From contig JAFKFL010000015.1 of the NCBI GenBank assembly GCA_017308235.1, forward strand, positions 62,001 to 126,000: DNA of 64,000 nucleotides, written 5' to 3'. Shown in pieces: positions 1 through 8,385 of the stretch. The DNA comes from Alphaproteobacteria bacterium. GTDB lineage: Bacteria; Pseudomonadota; Alphaproteobacteria; Reyranellales; Reyranellaceae. Both the position numbers and the translations under genes were made by a program. The notes beneath the pieces are model-generated. The model was not told the origin of the DNA, did no database searches, and saw only the letters and a program-made list of their open reading frames with translations. How positions within the stretch are numbered: position 1 is the stretch's first letter; each line of letters begins with the position of its first letter.

Positions 1-42
1 ATTCGCCCCTTAAGCTCGCCGTCCAAGCGAGGAGGGGCAAGC

Positions 43-930
43 ATGGTTGAGTTGAAGCTGGGCGCCGCCACCGTCACCCGTGTCGAGGAAAGCTACGAGC
101 CCAACTTCGAGGCCCAGAAGTTCTTCGCCAACTGGAATGCCGATGTGGTGCGCGAGCACGGCACATGGCTTTCGCCTAACCATTACGACGAGGCCTCGGG
201 CTTCCTGAAGCTTAGCGTCCATAGCTGGCTGATCAAGATCGGCGGAAAGAAAATCCTGATCGATACCTGCGTCGGCAACCACAAGCCCCGGGCCTATCGG
301 CCGAAGTGGCATATGATGGAGACCAATTATCTCGAGCGCCTGGCCGCCGCCGGCGTAAAGCCTGACGAGATCGACATGGTGATGTGCACGCATCTGCATG
401 TCGACCATGTCGGCTGGAACACGCAGCTCGACAACGGCCGCTGGGTGCCGACGTTCAAGAACGCGAAATACGTCTTCAGCCGCGAGGACTACGACTTCTA
501 TCAAAAGATGGATGCTGATCCCGAGAAGGGGCCGGCGAACGGCGGCTCGTTCCGCGATTCGGTGCTGCCCGTTGTCGAGGCCGGTCTCGCGCAGATGGTG
601 ACGGGTGCGGCGTCTCTCGACGAGAGCTTGAAGGTCGAGCCGGCGCCCGGCCACACGCCCGGCACCATCGCCATCAAGTTTGAATCAAGGGGCGAGAAGG
701 CGCTGTTCTGCGGCGACATCCTGCACCACGCAGTGCAGGTCTATCATCCTGAGTGGAACAGCTTCGCCTGTCTCGATCAGGACAACGCACGCAAAAGCCG
801 GAAGGTGGCGCTGGAACATTGCGCGGGCACGGGCGCGCAGCTGATGCCTTGCCATTTCGGTGCGCCCTTCACCTGCCACATCGAGTCCAAGGGCGGCGGC
901 TTCGCGCCGCGCTTCGACGGCAATTTCTGA
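43..930 (+). CDS. MBL-fold metallo-hydrolase (lactonase-like)
   Basis: A 295-aa metallo-beta-lactamase-fold hydrolase. The metal-binding motif HLHVDHVGW lies near residues 117-125, followed by later ligands in PAPGHTPG, in CGDILHH and in the PCHFG motif near the C-terminus, so the full two-zinc set is visible. The family includes N-acyl homoserine lactonases and other ester or lactone hydrolases; the exact substrate cannot be read. There is no signal peptide, so it is cytoplasmic. A strong Shine-Dalgarno (GAGGAGGGG) precedes the ATG. The first 42 bases contain a possible stop of an upstream gene but too little to call it. A NIPSNAP gene follows 26 bases later, so the two are probably co-transcribed. 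Confidence 0.9.
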   Translation: MVELKLGAATVTRVEESYEPNFEAQKFFANWNADVVREHGTWLSPNHYDEASGFLKLSVHSWLIKIGGKKILIDTCVGNHKPRAYRPKWHMMETNYLERLAAAGVKPDEIDMVMCTHLHVDHVGWNTQLDNGRWVPTFKNAKYVFSREDYDFYQKMDADPEKGPANGGSFRDSVLPVVEAGLAQMVTGAASLDESLKVEPAPGHTPGTIAIKFESRGEKALFCGDILHHAVQVYHPEWNSFACLDQDNARKSRKVALEHCAGTGAQLMPCHFGAPFTCHIESKGGGFAPRFDGNF

Positions 931-956
931 CCGGGCTTTTCCAGAAGGAGGAAATC

Positions 957-1283
957 GTGATCTATGAAATGCGCGTCTATCGCTGTGTGCCGGGCCGGTT
1001 GCCGGCATTGCTCAATCGCTTCGCCAACATCACGCTGAAGCTGTGGGAGAAGCACGGCATCAAGCAGGCGGGCTTCTTTACCACGCTGGTGGGCGAGTCG
1101 AACCAGGAGCTGACCTACTTCCTGCAATGGGAGTCGCTTGCCGACCGTGAAAAGAAGTGGAATGCCTTCGCGGCCGACCCGGAATGGCACGCCAAGCGCG
1201 CCGAGACCGAGAAGGACGGCCAGATCGTGGCCAACGTCGCCAACCAGTTCCTGGCGCCGACGGCTTTTTCGTCGGTGAAGTGA
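957..1283 (+). CDS. NIPSNAP family protein
   Basis: A 108-aa protein beginning MIYEMRVYRC, the typical first strand of the NIPSNAP dimeric alpha/beta-barrel fold, with the conserved WESLADREKKWNAF stretch and a D-P-EW segment. NIPSNAP proteins are small ferredoxin-like dimers of mostly unknown biochemical role, often beside hydrolases and oxidoreductases of catabolic operons. The GTG at 957 is chosen because AGAAGGAGG sits 6-14 bases upstream; the open frame extends further 5' but overlaps the MBL gene. Probably in one transcript with the upstream MBL-fold hydrolase. Confidence 0.85.
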   Translation: MIYEMRVYRCVPGRLPALLNRFANITLKLWEKHGIKQAGFFTTLVGESNQELTYFLQWESLADREKKWNAFAADPEWHAKRAETEKDGQIVANVANQFLAPTAFSSVK

Positions 1284-1325
1284 CAGATCGGGATGGCAAG
1301 GGGCGGGCCAAGCTCGCCTCTTTTG

Positions 1326-2267
1326 TCATTCCGCTTTCAGCCCCGCCTCCCTGGCAAGCCGGGTCCATTTGGCGAGGTCGGCCGCCACGTAGGCGGCGAA
1401 TTCGACCGGCGTGCCGAATTGAGGATCGGCGCCGAGATCGGCGAACTTCCGCGCGACGTCGGGCGAGCGGATGGTGGCGTCGACGGCGGTGTGCAGACGC
1501 TCGACCAGAACCGGCGACGCCCCCGCGGGCAAGAAGATGCCGTAGGAGATCGCCGCCTCATAGCCCGGCAGGCCTGATTCGGCGATGGTCGGAATGTCGG
1601 GAGCGGCTGCCGAACGCGTCGTCGAGGTTTGGCCGAGCACGCGCATCTTGCCCGCCTTGACGTGCGGCAGCGCCGTCGAGAGGCCGCCGAAATAGAGATC
1701 GACCTGACCCGCCATGAGGTCGGCCATCGCGGGCCCGCCGCCTTTGTACGGCACATGCACGATGTCGACGTGGCCCAACGACTTGAAAAGCTCGAGCGCA
1801 AGATGCGTGGCACCGCCGGCGCCTGCAGAGGCGCCGTTCAGTTTGCCGGGCCGGTCGCGCGCCAGCTTGAGAAGCTCGGCGATATTTGCTGCTGGCAGGT
1901 CGTTGCGTACGACCAACAGCATGGGATTGATTCCGACGGGCGCCACCGCAGCGAAATCGGTGCGCACGTCGAAGGGCAGATTTGGATTGAGCGCCGGCGC
2001 AACGGTGGTCGAGCCATTCGAGGCCAGCATGAAGATGCTGCCGTCGGCGGGTGACTTGGCGACCGAGGCGGCAGCGATCTCGCCGTTGGCGCCGGCACGG
2101 TTCTCGACAATGACCGAGCGTTTCAGCCTCTCGCCGATGCCGGGCGCCACGAGGCGCGCCAGCAGATCGTTGGGTCCGCCGGGCGGAAATCCCACGACGA
2201 AGCGCAGCGGCTTGTCGGGAAAATCCACGTCCTGAGCGTGGGCGCGAGAATCGGCATTTGCCGTCAC
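1326..2267 (-). CDS. Bug-family (tripartite tricarboxylate) solute receptor, signal peptide missing
   Basis: Family typical from PDKPLRFVVGFPPGGPNDLLAR onward, with the hallmark VPYKGGGPAMADLMAGQVD and FLPAGASP stretches of Bug/TctC periplasmic receptors, which bind small carboxylates for TTT-type transporters. The mature domain looks complete. The N-terminus is odd: from the GTG at 2267 it reads MTANADSRAHAQDVD, with an A-H-A-Q that resembles a signal peptidase site but no hydrophobic stretch before it. The same frame stays open upstream to about 2360, again without a hydrophobic segment or an ATG. So either the 5' end has been lost or the protein is not exported. No TctA/TctB membrane genes are nearby. 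Confidence 0.8.
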   Translation of the reverse strand: MTANADSRAHAQDVDFPDKPLRFVVGFPPGGPNDLLARLVAPGIGERLKRSVIVENRAGANGEIAAASVAKSPADGSIFMLASNGSTTVAPALNPNLPFDVRTDFAAVAPVGINPMLLVVRNDLPAANIAELLKLARDRPGKLNGASAGAGGATHLALELFKSLGHVDIVHVPYKGGGPAMADLMAGQVDLYFGGLSTALPHVKAGKMRVLGQTSTTRSAAAPDIPTIAESGLPGYEAAISYGIFLPAGASPVLVERLHTAVDATIRSPDVARKFADLGADPQFGTPVEFAAYVAADLAKWTRLAREAGLKAE

Positions 2268-2365
2268 TCTAAGCTCATTCGCCTGGTGGAGGAATAAACG
2301 CCGCCGGTCGCGAAGGGCCTCATCTACGTCCTGCCTTACGGCGGGAGCGGTGAAGGGCTAAGCTG

Positions 2366-3661
2366 CTACGCGCGCGCGGGCTGGATCCCCGCCAACGGCG
2401 AGGCGTACTGGGCGAGACGCTTGCGGTCGGCTTCCGGCCGGATGAACAGCAAGCCGATGACGCCGCCTGCCAGCAGCAGGAAGCCAAAGATCACGTAGCC
2501 CTCCTCGTAACCTGCAACAGGATTGGCTGCGTTCTGGATGATCGAGCCCATGATCAGCGGAGCGAGCACACCGGCGAAGGTCACGAACGAGGTGGTGATG
2601 GCGAGCATGCCGGCGCGCTGGGCGTGCGGGGTGAGCTCGCTCACGATCATCGGGAGGACGACGTAAATCGTGCTGCCAATCGCCGAGCCAAATACCAGGA
2701 AGGCAAGCTTGAGATCGGGCGTAGGCATGCTGCCGACGAAGGGCAGTACGCAGCCGCCCAGCACGACCGTGCTGCAGGCTAGCACGCCGCGACAGAGGCG
2801 GCTCGACACGCCGTTTTTCTTCAGCCGTTGCGAGATGGCGCCGCCCACCAGCAGTACGCAGGCGCCAAACACCCAAGGGATGGCGGTCAGGTTGCCGCCG
2901 ACCTTCTGGCTGTAACCCAATCCGTCGACCAGGTAGGACGTGAACCAGGTAAGACCGAGCGCCAGGCCCCAATAGCTAGCGAAGCCCGCAAGACAGGCGG
3001 CGACGATGCTGGGGCAGGTGAGGAGATAGCGATAGGGAATGCGCTCGTTGGCATCGGCGGCGTTGGACACCGGTTTGTCGACCAGGGTGCCTTCCTTGCC
3101 GAACAGGACCCAGAGCACCGCCCAGACGAGGCCCGCAATGCCGAGTGCGCCGAATGCCCAGTGCCAGCTGTAGGTACGGATGATCCAGTTGAGGATGGGA
3201 ACAGCCAGGATCACGCCGAAGGCCGAGCCTTGGGCGATGATGGCGGTGGGCAGGCCGCGCAGCGAGTCGGGAAACCACTTGTAGACCGCGTGCGTGGCCA
3301 CGGGAGCGGCCGGGCCTTCGCCTGCACCGAGGACGACGCGGCAGGCGATCAGCACTTCGAGGCTGATCGTGCCCAGCATCGGAAACTGCACCAGCGCCCA
3401 GATGATCGCCATGACCAGGAGCGTGTGTTTTGCCTTCACGCGATTGGTGATGAGCCCTACCGCAATGGCCGAGATCGCGAACAGGAAGAAGAACGACGAG
3501 CCGATCAGCCCGAACTCGCGATCGCTCAACATGAGGTCCTTGCGGATGGGGGGGCCGGCAAGCCCGACCACGACCTTGTCGGCGAAGTTTATCAACATGA
3601 AGACGAACAAGAGCCCGGTAATTTTCCAGGCGCCCTTCAGCGGGCGGTCTTGAGCTGTCAC
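2366..3661 (-). CDS. MFS transporter, anion:cation symporter-like
   Basis: A 431-aa polytopic protein with about 12 hydrophobic segments and features of the ACS branch of the major facilitator superfamily: an N-terminal FADKVVVGLAGPPI segment in TM1, ACRVVLGAGEGPAAP in TM4, and VYKWFPDSLRG after it. ACS members import organic anions such as sugar acids, phthalate or glucarate with protons or sodium; the substrate here is unknown. The start is GTG, with a GGGAG about 12 bases upstream. It lies 98 bases upstream of the signal-less Bug receptor on the same strand. Confidence 0.85.
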   Translation of the reverse strand: MTAQDRPLKGAWKITGLLFVFMLINFADKVVVGLAGPPIRKDLMLSDREFGLIGSSFFFLFAISAIAVGLITNRVKAKHTLLVMAIIWALVQFPMLGTISLEVLIACRVVLGAGEGPAAPVATHAVYKWFPDSLRGLPTAIIAQGSAFGVILAVPILNWIIRTYSWHWAFGALGIAGLVWAVLWVLFGKEGTLVDKPVSNAADANERIPYRYLLTCPSIVAACLAGFASYWGLALGLTWFTSYLVDGLGYSQKVGGNLTAIPWVFGACVLLVGGAISQRLKKNGVSSRLCRGVLACSTVVLGGCVLPFVGSMPTPDLKLAFLVFGSAIGSTIYVVLPMIVSELTPHAQRAGMLAITTSFVTFAGVLAPLIMGSIIQNAANPVAGYEEGYVIFGFLLLAGGVIGLLFIRPEADRKRLAQYASPLAGIQPARA

Positions 3662-3774
3662 TTGGTGTTACTCCCTCGGCCCGCTCTTCCAGACTCGACT
3701 GTCATTAAGACAGGGCATCTCGCCCGCTTGCAAGCGCAGACACGAAAACGTGCATGCCGCGAGATGCAAATGAA

Positions 3775-3799
3775 AAGGGCGCCCGTCAGGGGCGCCCTT
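3775..3799 (-). terminator. Rho-independent terminator after the LivK-like gene
   Basis: A perfect 10-bp inverted repeat, AAGGGCGCCC / GGGCGCCCTT with a 5-base loop, lies 20 bases beyond the stop of the minus-strand receptor gene. Read on the minus strand the stem runs into a short T-run (CTTTTC), which fits an intrinsic terminator ending the receptor transcript. Confidence 0.7.
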
Positions 3800-3819
3800 C
3801 CGAAGAATGCGTCGAACGT

Positions 3820-5046
3820 TCAGCCCTTGATGAGCGGGCACTTGCCTTCGTTCATCGGACGGTAGGCCTTGTCGCCCGGCACAGTGGCGATCAGCTTGTA
3901 GATGTCGTCCTTGCCCTTGGACTCCGCCGGCGACTTCACCTGGAAGAGGTACATGTCGCGGACCAGCCGGCCGTCCTCGCGCAGCTTGCCGTTCTTGGTC
4001 ATCATGTCGTTGACCGGCATCTCGCGCATCTTGGCCATCACCGCCTTGGCATCGTCGGTGCCGGCCGCCTGTACGGCCTTGAGATAGTGCAAGGTCGAGC
4101 TGTAGACGCCGGCGGTCAGCATGCTCGGCAGCTTGTCCTTCTTGGCGCGATAGCGCTTGGTCCAGGCGCGGGTCTCATCGTTCAGGTCCCAGTAGAAAGC
4201 CTCGGTCAGCACCAGACCCTGCGCAACCGGCAGAGTGAGCGACTGCACGTCGGTGGCGAAGACCAGGAGGCCGGCCAGCTTCTGGCCGCCCTTGACGATG
4301 CCGAACTCGCCGGCTTGCTTGATCGAGTTGATCGTGTCCTGGCCGGCATTGGCGAGGCCGATCACCTTGGCTTTCGAGGCCTGGGCCTGCAGCAGGAAGG
4401 ACGAGAAGTCCTGCGTGCTCAGCGGATGGCGGACGCTGCCCAGCACCTTGCCGCCCGCGGCCTTCACCACCGCCGTGACATCACGCTCCAGCGCATGGCC
4501 GAAGGCATAGTCGGCGGTGAGGAAGAACCAGCTGTCGCCGCCGGCCTTCACCATCGCGTCACCCGTCACATGGGCCAGCGCATAGGTGTCGTAGACCCAG
4601 TGGGCGCCGGTTGGCGAGCACGCCGGTCCCGTGAGATCGGCCGAGGCGGCGCCGGTGTTGATGTCGATCAGGCCTTTTTCCTGGCTGATCTTGCGTACCG
4701 CCAGCGCCACGGACGAGGTGCCGAGACCGGTGATCATCTTCACGCCCTCGACGTCGTACCATTTGCGCGCGATGGCGGCGCCAACGTCGGGCTTGGTCTG
4801 GTGATCGGCCGACAGGATCTCGATCGGACGGCCCAGCACCTTGCCGCCGACATCGTCGATGGCGAGCTGCATGGCCTCGACTTCGCCGGCGGTCAGGTCG
4901 CCGTAGACGCCGGAGAAACCCTCCATCACGCCGATCTTGAGGGGCGCGGGGGTCTGGGCCTGGGCGATGACGGCGAGGCCCGCGACCGCGAGGCCCACGC
5001 CAGCTGCCAGCGCCGCCCCGAGCCGGGCAACGTTCGTGATTTTCAT
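3820..5046 (-). CDS. LivK-like ABC transporter substrate-binding protein (copy 1)
   Basis: A 408-aa type I periplasmic binding protein of the branched-chain amino acid/amide group. A signal peptide with a hydrophobic core and an AQAQ cleavage region is clear, followed by PLKIGVMEGFSGVYGD, the SADHQTKPDVGA stretch and WFFLTADYAFGHALE. It is closely similar in protein and DNA to the next gene (5150-6373) and less so to the receptor at 19175-20386. It carries a conserved C-terminal Cys (GKCPLIKG) and an internal PACSPTG Cys shared with those paralogues. RBS GGAGG lies 8 bases before the ATG. It probably delivers an amino-acid-like or amide ligand to a Liv-type permease such as that at 8386-11662; the ligand is unknown. 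Confidence 0.9.
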   Translation of the reverse strand: MKITNVARLGAALAAGVGLAVAGLAVIAQAQTPAPLKIGVMEGFSGVYGDLTAGEVEAMQLAIDDVGGKVLGRPIEILSADHQTKPDVGAAIARKWYDVEGVKMITGLGTSSVALAVRKISQEKGLIDINTGAASADLTGPACSPTGAHWVYDTYALAHVTGDAMVKAGGDSWFFLTADYAFGHALERDVTAVVKAAGGKVLGSVRHPLSTQDFSSFLLQAQASKAKVIGLANAGQDTINSIKQAGEFGIVKGGQKLAGLLVFATDVQSLTLPVAQGLVLTEAFYWDLNDETRAWTKRYRAKKDKLPSMLTAGVYSSTLHYLKAVQAAGTDDAKAVMAKMREMPVNDMMTKNGKLREDGRLVRDMYLFQVKSPAESKGKDDIYKLIATVPGDKAYRPMNEGKCPLIKG

Positions 5047-5149
5047 GTTCTTTCCTCCCTGAGGCGGCCAGGCCGCCGAGGCGCAAACTTAGCGCCCCGC
5101 AGTTCGATATGCCAAGCGCACCCGTGTCGCGGTGCCAGGGCCGCCAGGA

Positions 5150-6373
5150 TCATTCCTTGATCAGCGGGCAATTGCCTTCCTTGAGCGGACGATAGGCCTC
5201 GTCGCCCGGCACGGTGGCGAGCAGCTTGTAGATGTCGTCCTTGCTCTTGGACTCCTCAGGCGACTTCACCTGGAAGAGGTACATGTCGCGGACCAGCCGG
5301 CCGTCCTCACGCAGCTTGCCATTCTTGGTCATCATGTCGTTGACCGGCATCTCGTGCATCTTGGCCATCACCGCCTTCGGGTCGTCCGTGCCGGCCGCCT
5401 GCACCGCCTTGAGGTAGTGCATCGTGGCGCTATAGACGCCGGCCGTCGTCAGGTTCGGTAGCTTGTCCTTCTTGGCGCGGAAGCGCTTCGTCCAGGCGCG
5501 AGTCTCGTCGTTCATGTCCCAATAGAAGGCTGTGGTCAGCACCAGGCCTTGCGCCACGGGCAGGCCGAGCGACTGAACGTCGCTTTCGAAGACGATCAGG
5601 GCCGCGATGCGCTGGCCGCCCTTCACCACGCCGAACTCGGCCGCCTGCTTGATGGCGTTGACGGTATCCATGCCGGCGTTGGCGAGGCCGATGATCTTCG
5701 CCTTGGAGCCCTGGGCCTGCAAAATGTACGACGAGAAATCCTGCGTGCTCAGCGGATGACGGACACCGCCCAGCACCTTGCCGCCGGCAGCCTTGACGAT
5801 TTTGGTGCTCTCCTCTTCCATCGACTTGCCGAAGGCATAGTCGGCGGTGATGAAGAACCAGGTATCGCCGCCGTTCTTCACGATGGCATTGCCGCTCACG
5901 TGCGCCAAAGCGTAGGTATCATAGACCCAATGGGCACCGGTCGCCGAGCATGCCGGTCCCGTGAGATCGGCGGTCGCCGAACCGACGTTGAGATCGATCT
6001 GACCCTTTTCCTGGGCCACCTTGCGGACCGCGAGGCCGACCGACGAGGTGTCGAGCCCGCTGATCATCCTCACGCCCTCATCGTACCAGCGGCGGGCGAT
6101 GCCTGCGGCAACGTCCGGCTTGTTCTGGTGATCGGCCGATACGATCTCGATCGGACGTCCCAGCACCTTGCCGCCCATATCATCGACGGCAAGCTGCATG
6201 GCTTCGGGCTGACCCTGGGCAACGTCGGCATAGACACCCGAAAGGCCTGCCAGCACGCCAATCTTGAAAGGCGCTGGCGCCTGTGCCTGGGCGATTACCG
6301 TCAGCCCCGCGACCGCCAGACCCGCGCCGGCCACCAGGACGGCCGCCGCTCGAGCGACATTTGAAATTCTCAT
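5150..6373 (-). CDS. LivK-like ABC transporter substrate-binding protein (copy 2)
   Basis: About 407 aa, a tandem paralogue of the downstream receptor at 3820-5046. The N-terminus MRISNVARAAAVLVAG aligns with MKITNVARLGAALAAG, which favours the ATG at 6373; a TTG two codons upstream (6379) has better spacing from GGGGAG and is a real alternative. Signal peptide, ADHQNKPDVAAG, WFFITADYAFGKSME and the C-terminal GNCPLIKE are visible. It is read before copy 1 with a 103-base gap, so the two may share a transcript. The strong DNA identity of the pair, especially near the 3' ends, points to recent duplication and ligand diversification. Confidence 0.9.
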   Translation of the reverse strand: MRISNVARAAAVLVAGAGLAVAGLTVIAQAQAPAPFKIGVLAGLSGVYADVAQGQPEAMQLAVDDMGGKVLGRPIEIVSADHQNKPDVAAGIARRWYDEGVRMISGLDTSSVGLAVRKVAQEKGQIDLNVGSATADLTGPACSATGAHWVYDTYALAHVSGNAIVKNGGDTWFFITADYAFGKSMEEESTKIVKAAGGKVLGGVRHPLSTQDFSSYILQAQGSKAKIIGLANAGMDTVNAIKQAAEFGVVKGGQRIAALIVFESDVQSLGLPVAQGLVLTTAFYWDMNDETRAWTKRFRAKKDKLPNLTTAGVYSATMHYLKAVQAAGTDDPKAVMAKMHEMPVNDMMTKNGKLREDGRLVRDMYLFQVKSPEESKSKDDIYKLLATVPGDEAYRPLKEGNCPLIKE

Positions 6374-6467
6374 AACCAAGCTATCTCCCCACGCAACGTC
6401 ACAGTGTTGCTGCCATTTAGCGTCACTTCACAGCAGGTGCCAAGCGCGTTGCCGACGCACCGGTTCT

Positions 6468-8225
6468 TCAGGGAGCCCGGGTCGATACGTTGGCGTTGGA
6501 GCGGAGATCCGAGGAGGGGGATGGGGCGGTATCGGTCTCGGCACGTGGCGGCCGGCTCAACAAAATCCAGCTGTCGCTCTCAGCCTTCTGGGGGAAATGG
6601 AGGTCGAGATAGGGGCGGTAGGTGGCCAAGGCCTGTTGTGTCCACGGGCTGAAGGTCGAAAATTTCGGAATAAGCACGCTGTCGGCGTCTGAGAAAAGCT
6701 GTTCGGGATCCGGCACGGGCGCGCCCGGCCCCGACCAGAGATTACCGCCCCGCGGCGGCGCCAGGCCGAGCATGAAGGGGAACGGATTGACCTGGTCGAG
6801 AACCACGATCCGGTCGTGGCGGCCAGGCGCCTTGCGAAGAAAGTCGACCGCATTGAGCAGCGTCTCGACATATTCGCTGGGCGACAACTCATAGCGAGGA
6901 GCAATGGCGCGCGCCCGATTGAGCAGGTGATAGTCCGATTGCGTGCCGGCAAAGGCGGCGAGCAGGCCCGGCGTCTCCTTCGGAACGGCAAGACCACGTA
7001 GATTGGTGCTCTCGACGGTCGCCGTCGTGTGGTGCATCGCCTTGAGATGATAGCCGGTAAGGCTCGCCGTGGAGGCGCCGATGCTGAGAACGGGAAAAAC
7101 CAGCAGCGCCGCCAGCAGTCCAACGCTTCCGCCATGGAGCAGCTTCAACCGGCGTTCGCGCAATACGGCGTAGAACAGGAAAGCGATAACGACGGCAACC
7201 GGCAGGTTGTGGGTTTGGGCATTCTGCGACAACAGCGCCGCGCCGGCCGCGAGGATGAAGCCGGTGGCGACCGGCAAACGCAGGGGCGCATCTCCCCGTC
7301 GCCACATCCACAGAGCGACGGCGAAGCCCGCGAGATAAGGGGCATATTCGCCGGCATGCGCCAGGAAATTGTTGATGTGGTCGGCCAATACGTCACGCGC
7401 CTGTCCGGCGTCGGCCGCTGCGACCAGGTCGGACCAGTAAGCGCGATTGAAGGGCGAAATAGCCAACGCGACAGCAGCGATCGCCAGGATCATCCAGCCA
7501 TAACGCGCTTTGCGGAGGTGAGGACTGACGAGCGCCGCGACGGGGAGCGCCGCGATCCCCATCAGGAAATAGGTCATCTTGAGATAGAACATCGCTGCCA
7601 GCAGCGCAGCTGCCACCACGATGTCCAGAGCATCGCCCCAACGCCGCGGCTGCGGCGGTTGGAACAGGATCAGGAAGAGGATACTGACGCAGCTCCAACC
7701 ATATCGGTTGTACGACATGGCGAAGGAATAGGCGTTGGGATTGTCGCCGACATTGGCGGGCATCAGCGAGAGCAAGCAGACGAAGGCGATGAAAATCGCG
7801 GCAGGCAGAGCCGGCAGTCGTCGCCAGGCGGTGCTTGCGGCGGCCACAAAGAGCGCCGCCGCCATCACCACGGCGCCGACCAGGAAGGCGTGCGGCCCTA
7901 CGCCGACGAGATCGAAGCCGATATCCGTCAGCAGGAAATTCAGTTCGCCAACCGGATCGTGGAAGTCGACGTGAGCGATCTGGCCGAGATGAAGGTGCCA
8001 GGCGCCGGCAAGATTGAACAGCAAGTCCCAGGTCATCTCGCGGGACAGGACGACTGGAGGCGACAGCACCGCCCAGCCAGCGACCGCAACCGGAATCGCC
8101 GCCAGCACCAACATCCACATCGGCGATACGGCTGACACGAGCCACGCAAAAAGAAGACGGCCCGCCATTGGATCAGCCAAGGCGCTTCCGTGCGACGGCT
8201 CTCGCTGGCCAGCCGCCATCGTCAT
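6468..8225 (-). CDS. polytopic membrane protein, GT-C glycosyltransferase-like
   Basis: About 585 aa with roughly ten or more hydrophobic segments, then a soluble C-terminal domain of about 150 residues containing DRIVVLDQVNPFPFMLGL and ADSVLIPKFSTF. This layout (many TM helices plus a C-terminal periplasmic domain) is seen in GT-C lipid-linked glycosyltransferases and related proteins, but I see no diagnostic acidic catalytic motif, so the assignment is loose. The ATG at 8225 is chosen because GAGGGGAAGGG precedes it; the frame is open further upstream but that extension is polar and lacks an RBS. It is divergent from livG and separates the Liv permease operon from the two LivK-like receptors. 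Confidence 0.7.
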   Translation of the reverse strand: MTMAAGQREPSHGSALADPMAGRLLFAWLVSAVSPMWMLVLAAIPVAVAGWAVLSPPVVLSREMTWDLLFNLAGAWHLHLGQIAHVDFHDPVGELNFLLTDIGFDLVGVGPHAFLVGAVVMAAALFVAAASTAWRRLPALPAAIFIAFVCLLSLMPANVGDNPNAYSFAMSYNRYGWSCVSILFLILFQPPQPRRWGDALDIVVAAALLAAMFYLKMTYFLMGIAALPVAALVSPHLRKARYGWMILAIAAVALAISPFNRAYWSDLVAAADAGQARDVLADHINNFLAHAGEYAPYLAGFAVALWMWRRGDAPLRLPVATGFILAAGAALLSQNAQTHNLPVAVVIAFLFYAVLRERRLKLLHGGSVGLLAALLVFPVLSIGASTASLTGYHLKAMHHTTATVESTNLRGLAVPKETPGLLAAFAGTQSDYHLLNRARAIAPRYELSPSEYVETLLNAVDFLRKAPGRHDRIVVLDQVNPFPFMLGLAPPRGGNLWSGPGAPVPDPEQLFSDADSVLIPKFSTFSPWTQQALATYRPYLDLHFPQKAESDSWILLSRPPRAETDTAPSPSSDLRSNANVSTRAP

Positions 8226-8385
8226 ATTTTGCGCCCTTCCCCTCTGGTCGACCGACCGAAGATGACCCCTGCTGATTGGGTACCACGGCTGGGGCGCATA
8301 GGGGGTGACAATCCTGGGACATAGGGCGCGCTGGACATCGCGACAAAGCTTCGATTTATTCAGATGCACCGCAAAGGGAGAGCGG

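Noticed and set aside
2828-3865. Plus-strand open frame across the MFS gene
   Set aside because: Complement of a clear membrane transporter; product is Glu/Arg-rich and without homology that I can see.
5063-5077. GGCGGCC-A-GGCCGCC palindrome between the tandem receptors
   Set aside because: A 1-base centre cannot form a hairpin and the bases are GC-only, so it may be chance; no operator context.
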